From: an uncultured Clostridia bacterium
GTDB lineage: Bacteria > Bacillota > Clostridia > Christensenellales > CAG-138
Assembly (NCBI GenBank): GCA_947166925.1
Contig: CAMVGD010000019.1
Span: 1 to 32,077 of the forward strand
Length of the DNA stretch: 32,077 nucleotides
Direction: 5' to 3'
The position numbers were made by a program, and so were the translations under genes. Under the pieces are notes generated by a model that saw only the letters and a program-made list of their open reading frames with translations, made no database searches and was not told where the DNA came from. This document shows positions 1-10,565 of this stretch, one piece after another (position 1 is the first letter of the stretch; each line of letters starts with the position of its first letter).

Positions 1-255
1 CAGAACAAGGACAAGGCCATGCAGATGCTGAAGGCCAAACTCTTTATTATGAAGCAGGAGGAGCAGGCTGAGAAGCTCTCCGGCATAAGAGGAGAAGTAA
101 AGGACAACGCATGGGGCAGTCAGATCCGCTCCTACGTCTTCCAGCCGTATACGCTCGTCAAGGACCATCGCACCGGCGCCGAAAACGGCAACATCCAGGC
201 GGTCATGGACGGCGACCTCGACCTGTTCATCTCGGCGTATCTGACCATGTCATAA
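1..255 (+). CDS. prfB: Peptide chain release factor 2, C-terminal fragment (5' truncated by window)
   Basis: Frame 1 reads [15 protein letters not shown]...[44 protein letters not shown], typical RF2 C-terminus. Confidence 0.93.
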   Translation, partial: QNKDKAMQMLKAKLFIMKQEEQAEKLSGIRGEVKDNAWGSQIRSYVFQPYTLVKDHRTGAENGNIQAVMDGDLDLFISAYLTMS

Positions 256-261
256 CACACG

Positions 262-286
262 GGCGTCTCGAAAGGGACGCCTTTTT
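262..286 (+). terminator. Rho-independent terminator after prfB
   Basis: GGCGTCTC-GAAA-GGGACGCC followed by TTTTT; one pair is a U-G wobble in plus-strand RNA. Confidence 0.8.
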
Positions 287-299
287 ATGACCGTCAGGG

Positions 300-385
300 C
301 AATTCACGTCGTGTAGGGGACGCCGACCCCGGCGTCCCGTCTGCAATTCGCAGTGCAGCCAATTCACGCACGCAGGGCAATTCAT
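300..385. repeat. Degenerate CAATTCA(C/T) linker array enclosing a GTAGGGG-type hairpin
   Basis: CAATTCAC/CAATTCG/CAATTCAC/CAATTCAT at 300, 344, 360, 378; hairpin GGGACGCCG-ACCC-CGGCGTCCC at 317-338. Confidence 0.6.
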
Positions 386-406
386 TCGGTATCGAGAGGA
401 GAGCAT

Positions 407-1093
407 ATGATCCGACCGGTGGTTTTTGTCAGCTTTGAGCAGGGGAAGATCGAGGAGAGACCGAACGATTTTCGCGGGCGCTTCTCGGTTTTGAAACGCT
501 ATCCGCTGCTTTACGCGGCGTATCGCGAGGAACAAAAGAACATTCGTCCGTTCTACGGGCATCCGTATACGGAACATCCGGAAAAGGTTTATAACGGAAC
601 GCAGAGAGAGGGACCGGACGTCTTTCACGGCGAGCTCAGGGAACCGACCTCCTTTCGGGAAAAGCGGCTGATCAGGCGGATCATGCGCGAAAGCAGACGG
701 CATGCGGCGCTTCGGACCGAGGCGGACGCAATGACGGCTTTTAACATGCTGCAGCATCCGGAGCAATATGAGATCATTCATACCAAAGTTGCGGGATCGG
801 GCGACGCATTTCCGCAGGATTGGACGTTTCTCGGATATGACGTCAGCTATGAGGTCGGCTTTGACGGTGCATATTCGATCCTTTGCGACTGCCTGTTCCT
901 TCCGCAATGGCACGGCTGCGACGAGGACGGCACGCTCTTTTCAGAGGATTACGCAAAGCTGAACGAAAACGGACTGTTTTCGAACTGGGACGACGCATAT
1001 GCCTATCTTGTGAAATATCGGAATGAGGAATGGTCGGAAATCGGTTGGTTCGAGATTTACGAGGTGCGGCGCAGGAAAGCGGACGATCAATGA
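407..1093 (+). CDS. Hypothetical protein (228 aa)
   Basis: In-frame ATG at 407 preceded by GAGAGGAGAG; no family recognised. Confidence 0.75.
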   Translation: MIRPVVFVSFEQGKIEERPNDFRGRFSVLKRYPLLYAAYREEQKNIRPFYGHPYTEHPEKVYNGTQREGPDVFHGELREPTSFREKRLIRRIMRESRRHAALRTEADAMTAFNMLQHPEQYEIIHTKVAGSGDAFPQDWTFLGYDVSYEVGFDGAYSILCDCLFLPQWHGCDEDGTLFSEDYAKLNENGLFSNWDDAYAYLVKYRNEEWSEIGWFEIYEVRRRKADDQ

Positions 1094-1142
1094 TCGTCCC
1101 TACGTGATGTAGGCGCAGGCACTCGCGGCAGTTTGTAGGGGG

Positions 1143-1185
1143 CGATGGTACGCGCGGGAAGCGCGCGATCTGCCTATGTAACGAA
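1143..1185. repeat. Dispersed repeat, copy 1
   Basis: CGATGGTACGCGCGGGAAGCGCGCGATCT shared with 9813-9855 (few mismatches). Confidence 0.75.
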
Positions 1186-1211
1186 GTGGAGAGATCCAGA
1201 CGCACCGCCGA

Positions 1212-1307
1212 ATGAATTGCGCAAGCGCATGAATTGTGCTTTGCACATGAATTGTCCAAAGGACGTGAATCGTGCCTTACGGCACATGAATTGACGACAA
1301 AGTCGTC
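1212..1307. repeat. Mini-hairpin array, ATGAATTG linkers
   Basis: ATGAATTG at 1212, 1229, 1247, 1286 (GTGAATCG at 1265) separated by GCGC-AA-GCGC, GTGC-TTT-GCAC, GTCC-AAA-GGAC, GTGCC-TTAC-GGCAC, then GACGAC-AAA-GTCGTC. Confidence 0.85.
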
Positions 1308-1318
1308 GTGGAGGGAAT

Positions 1319-2053
1319 ATGCAAAAACCGGTGATCGGCGTAACGCCGCTGTTCGATCGGGCGCGGGATTCCTATTGGATGCTGCCCGGGTATTTTCTTG
1401 CATTGGAGCAGGCGGGCGCGGTACCCGTGATGCTGCCGTTGACGAACGACGAGACGGCGCTTTCCCGCCTTGTCGGGACCCTCGACGGCTTTCTGATCGC
1501 GGGCGGGCAGGACGTTTCGCCATCCGTTTACGGCGAGGAACAAAAGCCGACCTGCGCGGAGACCTGCCCCGAGCGCGACGCGATGGAGACCGTGCTATTG
1601 CGGCTGCTGTGGGACGCGGACAAGCCGGTGTTCGGCATCTGCCGCGGGCTGCAGATCCTGAACGCGCACCTCGGCGGTACGCTTTTTCAAGATTTGAAAA
1701 CCGAGCATCCGTCGGACACGAACCACCGCATGGCGGCGCCGTACGACCGCGCCGAGCACACGGTTGCTTTGTGCAAGGACGCGCCGCTTTGTGCGCTTTT
1801 GAACGCGGAGGAGATCGGCGTCAACAGCTGCCACCATCAGGCGATCAAGACGCTTGCGCCGGCTTTGCAGCCCATGGCGATCGCGCCGGACGGGCTCGTC
1901 GAGGCGGTCTGTGCGCCGGAGAAACGCTTCATCTGGGCGGTGCAGTGGCATCCGGAATTCTTCTTCCGGAAGGATGAAAACAGTCGGAAGCTTTTCTCGG
2001 CGTTTGCGGACGCGGCAAAACCCGGCAGAACAGGAGCTTCGTATGGACGATAA
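1319..2053 (+). CDS. Gamma-glutamyl-gamma-aminobutyrate hydrolase family (class I glutamine amidotransferase-like, peptidase C26)
   Basis: GICRGLQILN nucleophile elbow, LDGFLIAGGQDVSPSVYGEE, AVQWHPEFF. Confidence 0.9.
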   Translation: MQKPVIGVTPLFDRARDSYWMLPGYFLALEQAGAVPVMLPLTNDETALSRLVGTLDGFLIAGGQDVSPSVYGEEQKPTCAETCPERDAMETVLLRLLWDADKPVFGICRGLQILNAHLGGTLFQDLKTEHPSDTNHRMAAPYDRAEHTVALCKDAPLCALLNAEEIGVNSCHHQAIKTLAPALQPMAIAPDGLVEAVCAPEKRFIWAVQWHPEFFFRKDENSRKLFSAFADAAKPGRTGASYGR

Positions 2054-2372
2054 AATAAAGCGTGCGGAGCGCATCTCTCTCGCGTCGATGCTCATCGGCG
2101 TCTGCACCGCGCCGGTGTGGATTTTGCTGGTTGTACTGAACGGCGTACTGGAGATCCCGTATATCCTCACGATCCTGAAGTTTCTGCCGCTTGCCGCTTC
2201 GCTTGCGGGGATCGTGTTCTGGATCGTCGGGCTGGTGCAGAGCATCCGCAAACGGTCGCGTTCAAAGAAGGGGATCGTTTTTTCCGTGATCGGCATCATA
2301 CTGAACCTGCTGACGTTCTGCGTGACCGTGCTTTTCTGGCTGCTGATCTCCGCGGTTTCGGTGTTTGCCTGA
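2043..2372 (+). CDS. Small membrane protein (hypothetical)
   Basis: ATG at 2043 overlapping upstream gene by 11 nt; three hydrophobic segments. Confidence 0.7.
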   Translation: MDDKIKRAERISLASMLIGVCTAPVWILLVVLNGVLEIPYILTILKFLPLAASLAGIVFWIVGLVQSIRKRSRSKKGIVFSVIGIILNLLTFCVTVLFWLLISAVSVFA

Positions 2373-2382
2373 GGAGGGATTT

Positions 2383-2808
2383 ATGCGAAATTTCGGTATG
2401 TCGATGCTCTGGTTTTGGGTTGCGTACATCGTTGTGACGCTGATCGGGATCGGACACACGATCTTCAATATCACCGTCCTGCACATGAAGTCCATGAAGG
2501 ACGGACCGGGCATGGGCGAGGGCTACGAAAGGACCAAACCGTGGCATCCGCTCTACAACATCGTGATCTTTTCGCTGTGCGGGTGGCTGTACATGCGCGG
2601 GCTCGATAATCCGACGCTTGCCGACGCGCTGATCACCGGCGCGATCTGGGCGGGCATCTGCATCGTGTTCGATCTCGTCGGTTGGGTGCTCGTCAGGCAT
2701 CCGTGGAGCCTTACCTTCCGTGAATTCTACGTCGACTATCAGCCGTGGATCTCGCTGATCTATCTTGCGATCTTCCTCGGTCCGCTTGTCGGGTTCCTGC
2801 TCTGCTGA
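2383..2808 (+). CDS. Integral membrane protein (hypothetical)
   Basis: GAGGAGGGATTT-ATG at 2383; four hydrophobic segments. Confidence 0.75.
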   Translation: MRNFGMSMLWFWVAYIVVTLIGIGHTIFNITVLHMKSMKDGPGMGEGYERTKPWHPLYNIVIFSLCGWLYMRGLDNPTLADALITGAIWAGICIVFDLVGWVLVRHPWSLTFREFYVDYQPWISLIYLAIFLGPLVGFLLC

Positions 2809-2917
2809 AACCTTTACGAGCAACTCCAAAATCATGAAACCGCCGCTTTTCATGCCGGAACGGATATGATATACTGATTACGAAGAACCGCAAAACGATG
2901 ATGAAAGGGGAAGGGAC

Positions 2918-4174
2918 ATGGAGAAGCCAGTCAGGAAACGCAAAGGGATGTCGCTTTCGACCGCCGTCCTGATCGGCGCGTCTGCGATCGTGCTTACGCT
3001 GATCGGCGGTTTTGTGCTGCTTTGGGTGACTGTGATCAAGCCGGGCCGCGATGCGCAGAGAAGCGCGGGAGCGAGCGCAGCGCCCACATCGGCCGTTCAG
3101 CCGACGCAGACGGCGGAGGACGTGCCGCCGGCGTCCGAAGAACCGGCAGTCGAGGCGAGCGAAGCGCCCGCATCGACGGCAGGGCTCCCTGTGATCACGA
3201 CGGCAGAGCCGGCAAAGACAGAGACGGAAGCGCCTGCGGACACGCCGACGGAGATCCCGACCGAAGCGCCGACGGAGGTCCCCACCGAAGCGCCTTCGCC
3301 GACGCCGACGGAGATCCCGACGCCGAAGCCCACGCAGACGCCGCAGCCGACCAAGGTCCCCGATTCGTTCAAGTTCGGCGGCAAGACGATCAAGCGCGGG
3401 ACCAAGACGATCGACGGGAGCAAGCTCGGCGTCAACGGAAAGAGCAGCAAGCTTCGCCATATCACAGCCGAGGAGGTGGAAAACCTCGTTGCGCTCTGTC
3501 CGGATCTCGAGGAGCTGTCGCTGGATTATTGCTACATGGACGATTATGAGCCGCTCGGAGCGCTTACAAAGCTCAAAACACTGAAGCTTCGTCACTGCAA
3601 TGAAAACGGAAAGGGGAACCCGGTCAAGGACATCGGCTGGGTCGAGGATCTGAAATCGCTGACCTATCTGCATCTTGCGCACAATGCGGTCAGCGACCCG
3701 GAGCCGTTGGAGAAGCTGAAGAATCTGACAAAGCTGAACCTTTCCTATAACGATCTCGAAAACGACGATCTCGAATCGATCGGGGAGCTCACGAATCTCA
3801 CGGAGCTTTCCCTGTACGGGCTTAAAATCACGGACGTTGCGCCGCTTTCCTCACTCACGAAGCTGACGTATCTGCATCTCGGTTATAACAAAAAGCTGAA
3901 AAACATCAAGGCGCTGACCTCACTGCCGAAGCTCAAATCGCTGCGGGTCAAAAAGACGAATATCAGCGACGTTTCGTATTTCAAAAACTTCAAGGCGCTG
4001 CAGAAGCTGGACATCTCGGGCTGCCCGATCCTGTTCCACGATTACTATAAGCTCGAGGACTGCAAGAAGCTGAAGCTGATCGTGCTCGACCAGAAGGACA
4101 CCGACGCGTCGCTCGCGATCGACGACATGATCAACAACGGCTTCGGCGTCGAGATCCTCTACGACTGGCCGTAA
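2918..4174 (+). CDS. Membrane-anchored leucine-rich repeat protein with Pro/Thr/Glu-rich spacer
   Basis: N-terminal TM (AVLIGASAIVLTLIGGFVLLWV), spacer PTEIPTEAPTEVPTEAPSPTPTEIPTPKPTQTPQPT, then repeated L..L.L..N.l.d...l..L..L LRR units. Confidence 0.9.
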   Translation: MEKPVRKRKGMSLSTAVLIGASAIVLTLIGGFVLLWVTVIKPGRDAQRSAGASAAPTSAVQPTQTAEDVPPASEEPAVEASEAPASTAGLPVITTAEPAKTETEAPADTPTEIPTEAPTEVPTEAPSPTPTEIPTPKPTQTPQPTKVPDSFKFGGKTIKRGTKTIDGSKLGVNGKSSKLRHITAEEVENLVALCPDLEELSLDYCYMDDYEPLGALTKLKTLKLRHCNENGKGNPVKDIGWVEDLKSLTYLHLAHNAVSDPEPLEKLKNLTKLNLSYNDLENDDLESIGELTNLTELSLYGLKITDVAPLSSLTKLTYLHLGYNKKLKNIKALTSLPKLKSLRVKKTNISDVSYFKNFKALQKLDISGCPILFHDYYKLEDCKKLKLIVLDQKDTDASLAIDDMINNGFGVEILYDWP

Positions 4175-4192
4175 GGCGGGATACGAACACAG

Positions 4193-4227
4193 AAAAAGGG
4201 AGCATCCGTGCGGATGCTCCCTTTTTT
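4193..4227. terminator. Bidirectional terminator between LRR gene and hpf
   Basis: AAAAAGGGAGCATCCG-TG-CGGATGCTCCCTTTTTT. Confidence 0.9.
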
Positions 4228-4237
4228 CGGGTGAAAC

Positions 4238-4759
4238 TTACAACGGCTCGATCAGGCCGAAATTGCCGTCTTTACGTTTATAAAGAACGTTGATTTCGTT
4301 CGTGTCCACGTTGCGGAATACGTAGAAGGCATGACCTAAAAGCTCGATCTGGAGCATGGCCTCCTCCTCGCTCATCGGCTTGACGGAGAACTGCTTCACA
4401 CGGACGATGCGCGGTCCGTCGTCTTCGTCCTCGTCGTCCTCGATAGGAAGATCGCGGAATGCATCCTGACGAAGTCCCTTCGCGAGACGCGTGCGGTTGC
4501 GCACGATCTGCTTTTCGAGCTTTTCGACGATGTTGTCGAGCGATGCATACATATCGCCCGAGACCTCCTCGCCGCGGATGATGCGACCCTCATGCGGGAT
4601 CGTTACCTCGACGATGTGGCGGTTCTTTTCGACGGAGAGAGTGACCTGTGCTTCTGTGTCCTGCGGGAAGTACCGATCCAACTTGGAAAGCTTCTTCTCT
4701 GCGACTTCGCGCATGTAATCGGAAACCTCCAAATTCTTACCGGAAATAGAAATACGCAT
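4238..4759 (-). CDS. hpf: Ribosome hibernation promoting factor, long form
   Basis: MRISISGKNLEVSDYMREVAEKKLSKLDRYFP... and C-terminal KPMSEEEAMLQIELLGHAFYVFRNVDTNEINVLYKRKDGNFGLIEP. Confidence 0.95.
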   Translation of the reverse strand: MRISISGKNLEVSDYMREVAEKKLSKLDRYFPQDTEAQVTLSVEKNRHIVEVTIPHEGRIIRGEEVSGDMYASLDNIVEKLEKQIVRNRTRLAKGLRQDAFRDLPIEDDEDEDDGPRIVRVKQFSVKPMSEEEAMLQIELLGHAFYVFRNVDTNEINVLYKRKDGNFGLIEPL

Positions 4760-5097
4760 ATGTTCCACTCCTTCTGACACGGGTATTGTGTTCGTGTCAT
4801 CTATATATTAACATACTTTTCCGGAAATATCTTCCCTTTTTTCAAAAAAACACAAAAATTTTGATATTCATACAGTATTCCCGCGTTTCCGGGCGTTTTT
4901 GACCGTCGACGGGAAGCAATTCCGCAAAAATGTTGCATTTCATTCACAGTTATAACGCGTTTATGACAAAACCGCGGGGTATACTGTATTTGCAAAGGTT
5001 GAAATCCCTTTGTATCAAGATCGTTCTTGATCAACTCTCCCCCCAAACGCAAGGGCGCTGAACCGTGAGGCTTCGGCGCCTTTGCGGTATCTGCGCT

Positions 5098-5409
5098 TTA
5101 CTGTCCGCACGGCGGCTTCGGACGGAACTGCTCGAAAAGCCGCATCATCTGAAAGAGCTTTTCCATGTCCGGCTGCGGCGGCTTCGGCGGCGCGGGCGGC
5201 GGAGGCGGCGGGGGACACGGCGCGGGCGCGGGGACCGGTACGTTCAGCCGGTAGGCAAGCTGGTCGCAAAGATCGCGCGGCAGAAGCGGCGCAAGCGCCT
5301 TAACATAGGCCTCGACGCCGGCGCGGCCGTGCTCGTCGCGCACGGCCTCGCCTAAAACGACGGCGCAGGAGAGCGGAGACGGACCGTTCCGTTGCAATTG
5401 TGCGTTCAT
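5098..5409 (-). CDS. Small proline-rich protein (hypothetical, 103 aa)
   Basis: CAAGGAGGAATTGCC RBS before ATG at 5409; VPVPAPAPCPPPPPPPAPPKPPQP tract. Confidence 0.65.
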   Translation of the reverse strand: MNAQLQRNGPSPLSCAVVLGEAVRDEHGRAGVEAYVKALAPLLPRDLCDQLAYRLNVPVPAPAPCPPPPPPPAPPKPPQPDMEKLFQMMRLFEQFRPKPPCGQ

Positions 5410-5596
5410 GGCAATTCCTCCTTGCAGCATGATATGCAGCGCGCACCGGAACCGTGCGCGCAGCCTGCCGCCGATCCGGCGAAAAACGACGAAAACGTCC
5501 TTCGATCGACGTGTTTCCGGCAAAAAGACGTAAAAGCATTTGACTTTACGGGCGCCCTATGATAAACTGTAAAAAAATATACAATGGAGGTTCAAA

Positions 5597-6007
5597 ATGG
5601 CAAACAGCTTAAGTGAAATGATCCAGGAGATCGTGAACAAATCGTACGAGGAAAAAGTAATGGGCGCAAAAATCGCGCTCGGCGAGTGCTTCGGTATTCT
5701 TAACCGGATCGGCCTTGAAAAGGAAAAATCAACCATGATGCTGATCACCTTCCTGACGGCTGCGGTCGCCGTAAACGGTGAATTCTCCGCACCCGAAAGA
5801 AGAATGCTGAAGGACATCTTTGACGATGATTTTGAAGGACTCGTCAAAGCAATGGATAAGAAAGCGTTTGACATGATGAACCAGATGGTCGACACCCTCG
5901 ACGGACGCGACAAGGCCAGCTTCTGCCTGCTTGCGAGCTTCATCCTCGCGGTTGACGACGAGATCGACGCCGACGAGTATAAGTATCTCATCAAGCTGCT
6001 GCAGTAA
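5597..6007 (+). CDS. Hypothetical acidic helical protein, TerB-like
   Basis: RBS ATGGAGG; TAAVAVNGEFSAPERRMLKDIF and AVDDEIDADEYKYL resemble TerB-type acidic loops; family assignment tentative. Confidence 0.6.
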   Translation: MANSLSEMIQEIVNKSYEEKVMGAKIALGECFGILNRIGLEKEKSTMMLITFLTAAVAVNGEFSAPERRMLKDIFDDDFEGLVKAMDKKAFDMMNQMVDTLDGRDKASFCLLASFILAVDDEIDADEYKYLIKLLQ

Positions 6008-6032
6008 CGGGCGTCAGTTGAATCGAATCACG

Positions 6033-6065
6033 GACCGGAGCGGGTTAAACCGTTCCGGTCTTTTT
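6033..6065 (+). terminator. Rho-independent terminator
   Basis: GACCGGAGCGG-GTTAAA-CCGTTCCGGTC-TTTTT (one G-U pair on plus strand). Confidence 0.85.
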
Positions 6066-6144
6066 ATGCGCTGCGTTTGTTTTCCGCACGGCGCGATGCA
6101 CGAAACCGATACGGCGCGCATAGGATACTGCGAGGTGAGACGAT

Positions 6145-6357
6145 ATGAACATCAACGAGCAGTATGAATCGTACCGGAATAAAACGAATGACGAGCTGAT
6201 GGAAACGCTCGTGAAGCTGACTGCGGAGCAGAAAAGCAACGGCGAGATGAGCGAGGGAAAGATGGAGGAGATCTATAGAATGCTTGCGCCGATGCTCTCC
6301 GAAAGTCAGAAGGCGCGCATGCGCGAGATCATTGCGCGGCTGAACACGCCGAACTGA
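6145..6357 (+). CDS. Small hypothetical protein (70 aa)
   Basis: TGCGAGGTGAGACGATATG start context; amphipathic helical composition. Confidence 0.6.
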   Translation: MNINEQYESYRNKTNDELMETLVKLTAEQKSNGEMSEGKMEEIYRMLAPMLSESQKARMREIIARLNTPN

Positions 6358-6598
6358 CAATCGCCGAAAAAAGGGTTTTCGGCGTACTGGTTCACCCCGC
6401 GCCTGCGGATCGGAGATCCGACGGGCAGCGCGGGGCGTAAGGAGTAAAATCCGCTGCGCATGTCGCCGGACTTTACGGATTGATGTGATATATGTTCTCC
6501 GGACTTACGCGCCGAACGGCGGAGCGCAAGGGCGTGTTTTCGGGATATTTGCGCCATAAATCCGCAAAATCGTTGCAACCCGTTCACAATCGCCCCCT

Positions 6599-6626
6599 TT
6601 GCAGAGGGGCGAAACTGTGATATAAT
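6599..6626 (+). promoter_or_regulatory. Candidate secA promoter with extended -10
   Basis: TTGCAG - 16 nt - TATAAT, with TGA immediately before TATAAT. Confidence 0.6.
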
Positions 6627-6654
6627 CATTTTAATATCGCATCAGGAGATACAT

Positions 6655-9399
<2,745 letters not shown>

Positions 9400-9400
9400 C

Positions 9401-9428
9401 ATAAAGGCGGTCATTTGACCGCCTTTAT
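9401..9428 (+). terminator. Hairpin after secA (terminator-like, weak U-tract)
   Basis: ATAAAGGCGGTCA-TT-TGACCGCCTTTAT, 13-bp perfect arms. Confidence 0.6.
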
Positions 9429-9430
9429 GA

Positions 9431-9492
9431 GTGATATCCGCCTGCGGCGGGTGATATCGCCCTTTGGGCGGCGATATCTTCCCTGCGGGAAG
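9431..9492. repeat. Mini-hairpin array, TGATATC linkers, 20-nt period
   Basis: GTGATATC at 9431 and 9451, GCGATATC at 9471; stems CCGCC-TGC-GGCGG, CGCCC-TTT-GGGCG, CTTCCC-TGC-GGGAAG. Confidence 0.85.
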
Positions 9493-9531
9493 GTTCATGA
9501 GAATTCTCCTCCGAGAATCGTCTGATTTTAT

Positions 9532-9623
9532 GCGGCCTTGCCGCAATTCACGTCCGGAGGACAATTCACGGCGCAGCCAATTCATGTTCCGAAGGAACAA
9601 TTCATGCGCGAAGCGCAATTCAT
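9532..9623. repeat. Mini-hairpin array, CAATTCA(C/T) linkers (same linker family as 1212-1307, opposite orientation)
   Basis: Linkers at 9544, 9562, 9578, 9598, 9616; stems GCGGC-CTT-GCCGC, GTCC-GGA-GGAC, GGC-GCA-GCC, GTTCC-GAA-GGAAC, GCGC-GAA-GCGC. Confidence 0.85.
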
Positions 9624-9639
9624 CGACAACCCTTCCGTC

Positions 9640-9800
9640 AGCTTGACGGCTGCCACCATCCTTTACACAGGGAGGGCGAAGCACCAAAAGCCTTCCCCCT
9701 TGGGTGGGGGCGCGGAGCCGAGCGCTCGCTGTGCGAGAACAACCCCTCAGTCACCTATCGGTGACAGCTTCCCTTACACAGGGGAGCCAAGAACTGAGGC
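9640..9800. repeat. Two adjacent copies of a dispersed CCCCTCAGTCACC...GGTGACAGCTTCCC-type repeat
   Basis: CCTTCCGTCAGCTTGACGGCTGCC...ACACAGGGAGG and CCCCTCAGTCACCTATCGGTGACAGCTTCCCTTACACAGGGGAGCC; homologous to reverse complement of 13415-13483. Confidence 0.7.
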
Positions 9801-9812
9801 GGAAGCGCGGGT

Positions 9813-9855
9813 CGATGGTACGCGCGGGAAGCGTGCGATCTACCGCTGTAATGAA
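9813..9855. repeat. Dispersed repeat, copy 2
   Basis: CGATGGTACGCGCGGGAAGCGTGCGATCT, near-identical to 1143-1185. Confidence 0.75.
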
Positions 9856-10088
9856 GCGCAGCGGAATGGAACAGGGAGAAAACCACACAGTGCGTGGTTT
9901 TCGACCATGTGAGGCCATCCAGGCGGCGAGGCTTGCCGAGCCGGATGAGGGGGATTATCACGCACGCCGCAGGCATATCGGGCTGAAGGCATATTAAATA
10001 TATTTTTGATTCATGGAACTTTTTACCTGCATTGCGCGTCTTGCGTTATGGAATGATCATTCAGAGCAATGAGTTGGGAGAAAAACCG

Positions 10089-10565
10089 ATGGGAGTAATT
10101 CGAGACGACGTGTTCGTGGAAGAGATCCGGAGCGTCAGGCAAACCGCGTTCGGTGTGGCGTATCTGATCCTGAAGAACACGTCTGACTGCGAGGATGCGA
10201 TGAGCGCGGCGATCGTCAAAGCGTACGAGCACCGCAATTCGCTGTTAAAGCGGGGCAGCTTCCGCGCGTGGTTTCTGCGTATTCTGCGAAATGAAGCGTA
10301 TACCATCCTGCGCGAGCGCCGCAAGGTCATAAAGACAGACGAGATTCCGGAATCGCCGCAGCCGTTTCCCGATGCGGACCGTTCGCTCGATCTGCGCGCC
10401 GCTTTGATGCGGCTCAAGAAGGATCAGCGGAACGTGCTGTATCTTCGGGAGGAGGGCTATTCCATGGAAGAGATCGCAGCCGTATTGCAGGTTCCCGTCG
10501 GCACGGTCAAGTCGCGCATCTCGCGCGCGAAAGAAACGCTTCGCTCGTATTTGGAGGTAAACTGA
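10089..10565 (+). CDS. RNA polymerase sigma-70 family (ECF) sigma factor
   Basis: Region 2-like FRAWFLRILRNEAYTILRERRK and region 4-like KDQRNVLYLREEGYSMEEIAAVLQVPVGTVKSRISRAKETLR; ORF may start upstream at 10032. Confidence 0.9.
   Translation: MGVIRDDVFVEEIRSVRQTAFGVAYLILKNTSDCEDAMSAAIVKAYEHRNSLLKRGSFRAWFLRILRNEAYTILRERRKVIKTDEIPESPQPFPDADRSLDLRAALMRLKKDQRNVLYLREEGYSMEEIAAVLQVPVGTVKSRISRAKETLRSYLEVN

Noticed and set aside
1212-1307. Possible CRISPR array (regular repeats with variable spacers)
   Set aside because: Repeat is only 8 nt, spacers are 10-14 nt and self-complementary, and no cas genes are present.
3240-3355. Tandem DNA repeat in the LRR gene
   Set aside because: Explained by the coding of a Pro/Thr/Glu-rich spacer; not an independent element.
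5160-5240. GGCGGC-rich tract as a possible G-quadruplex or repeat
   Set aside because: It encodes the proline-rich tract (CPPPPPPPAPPKPP) on the minus strand; no further evidence for a separate function.
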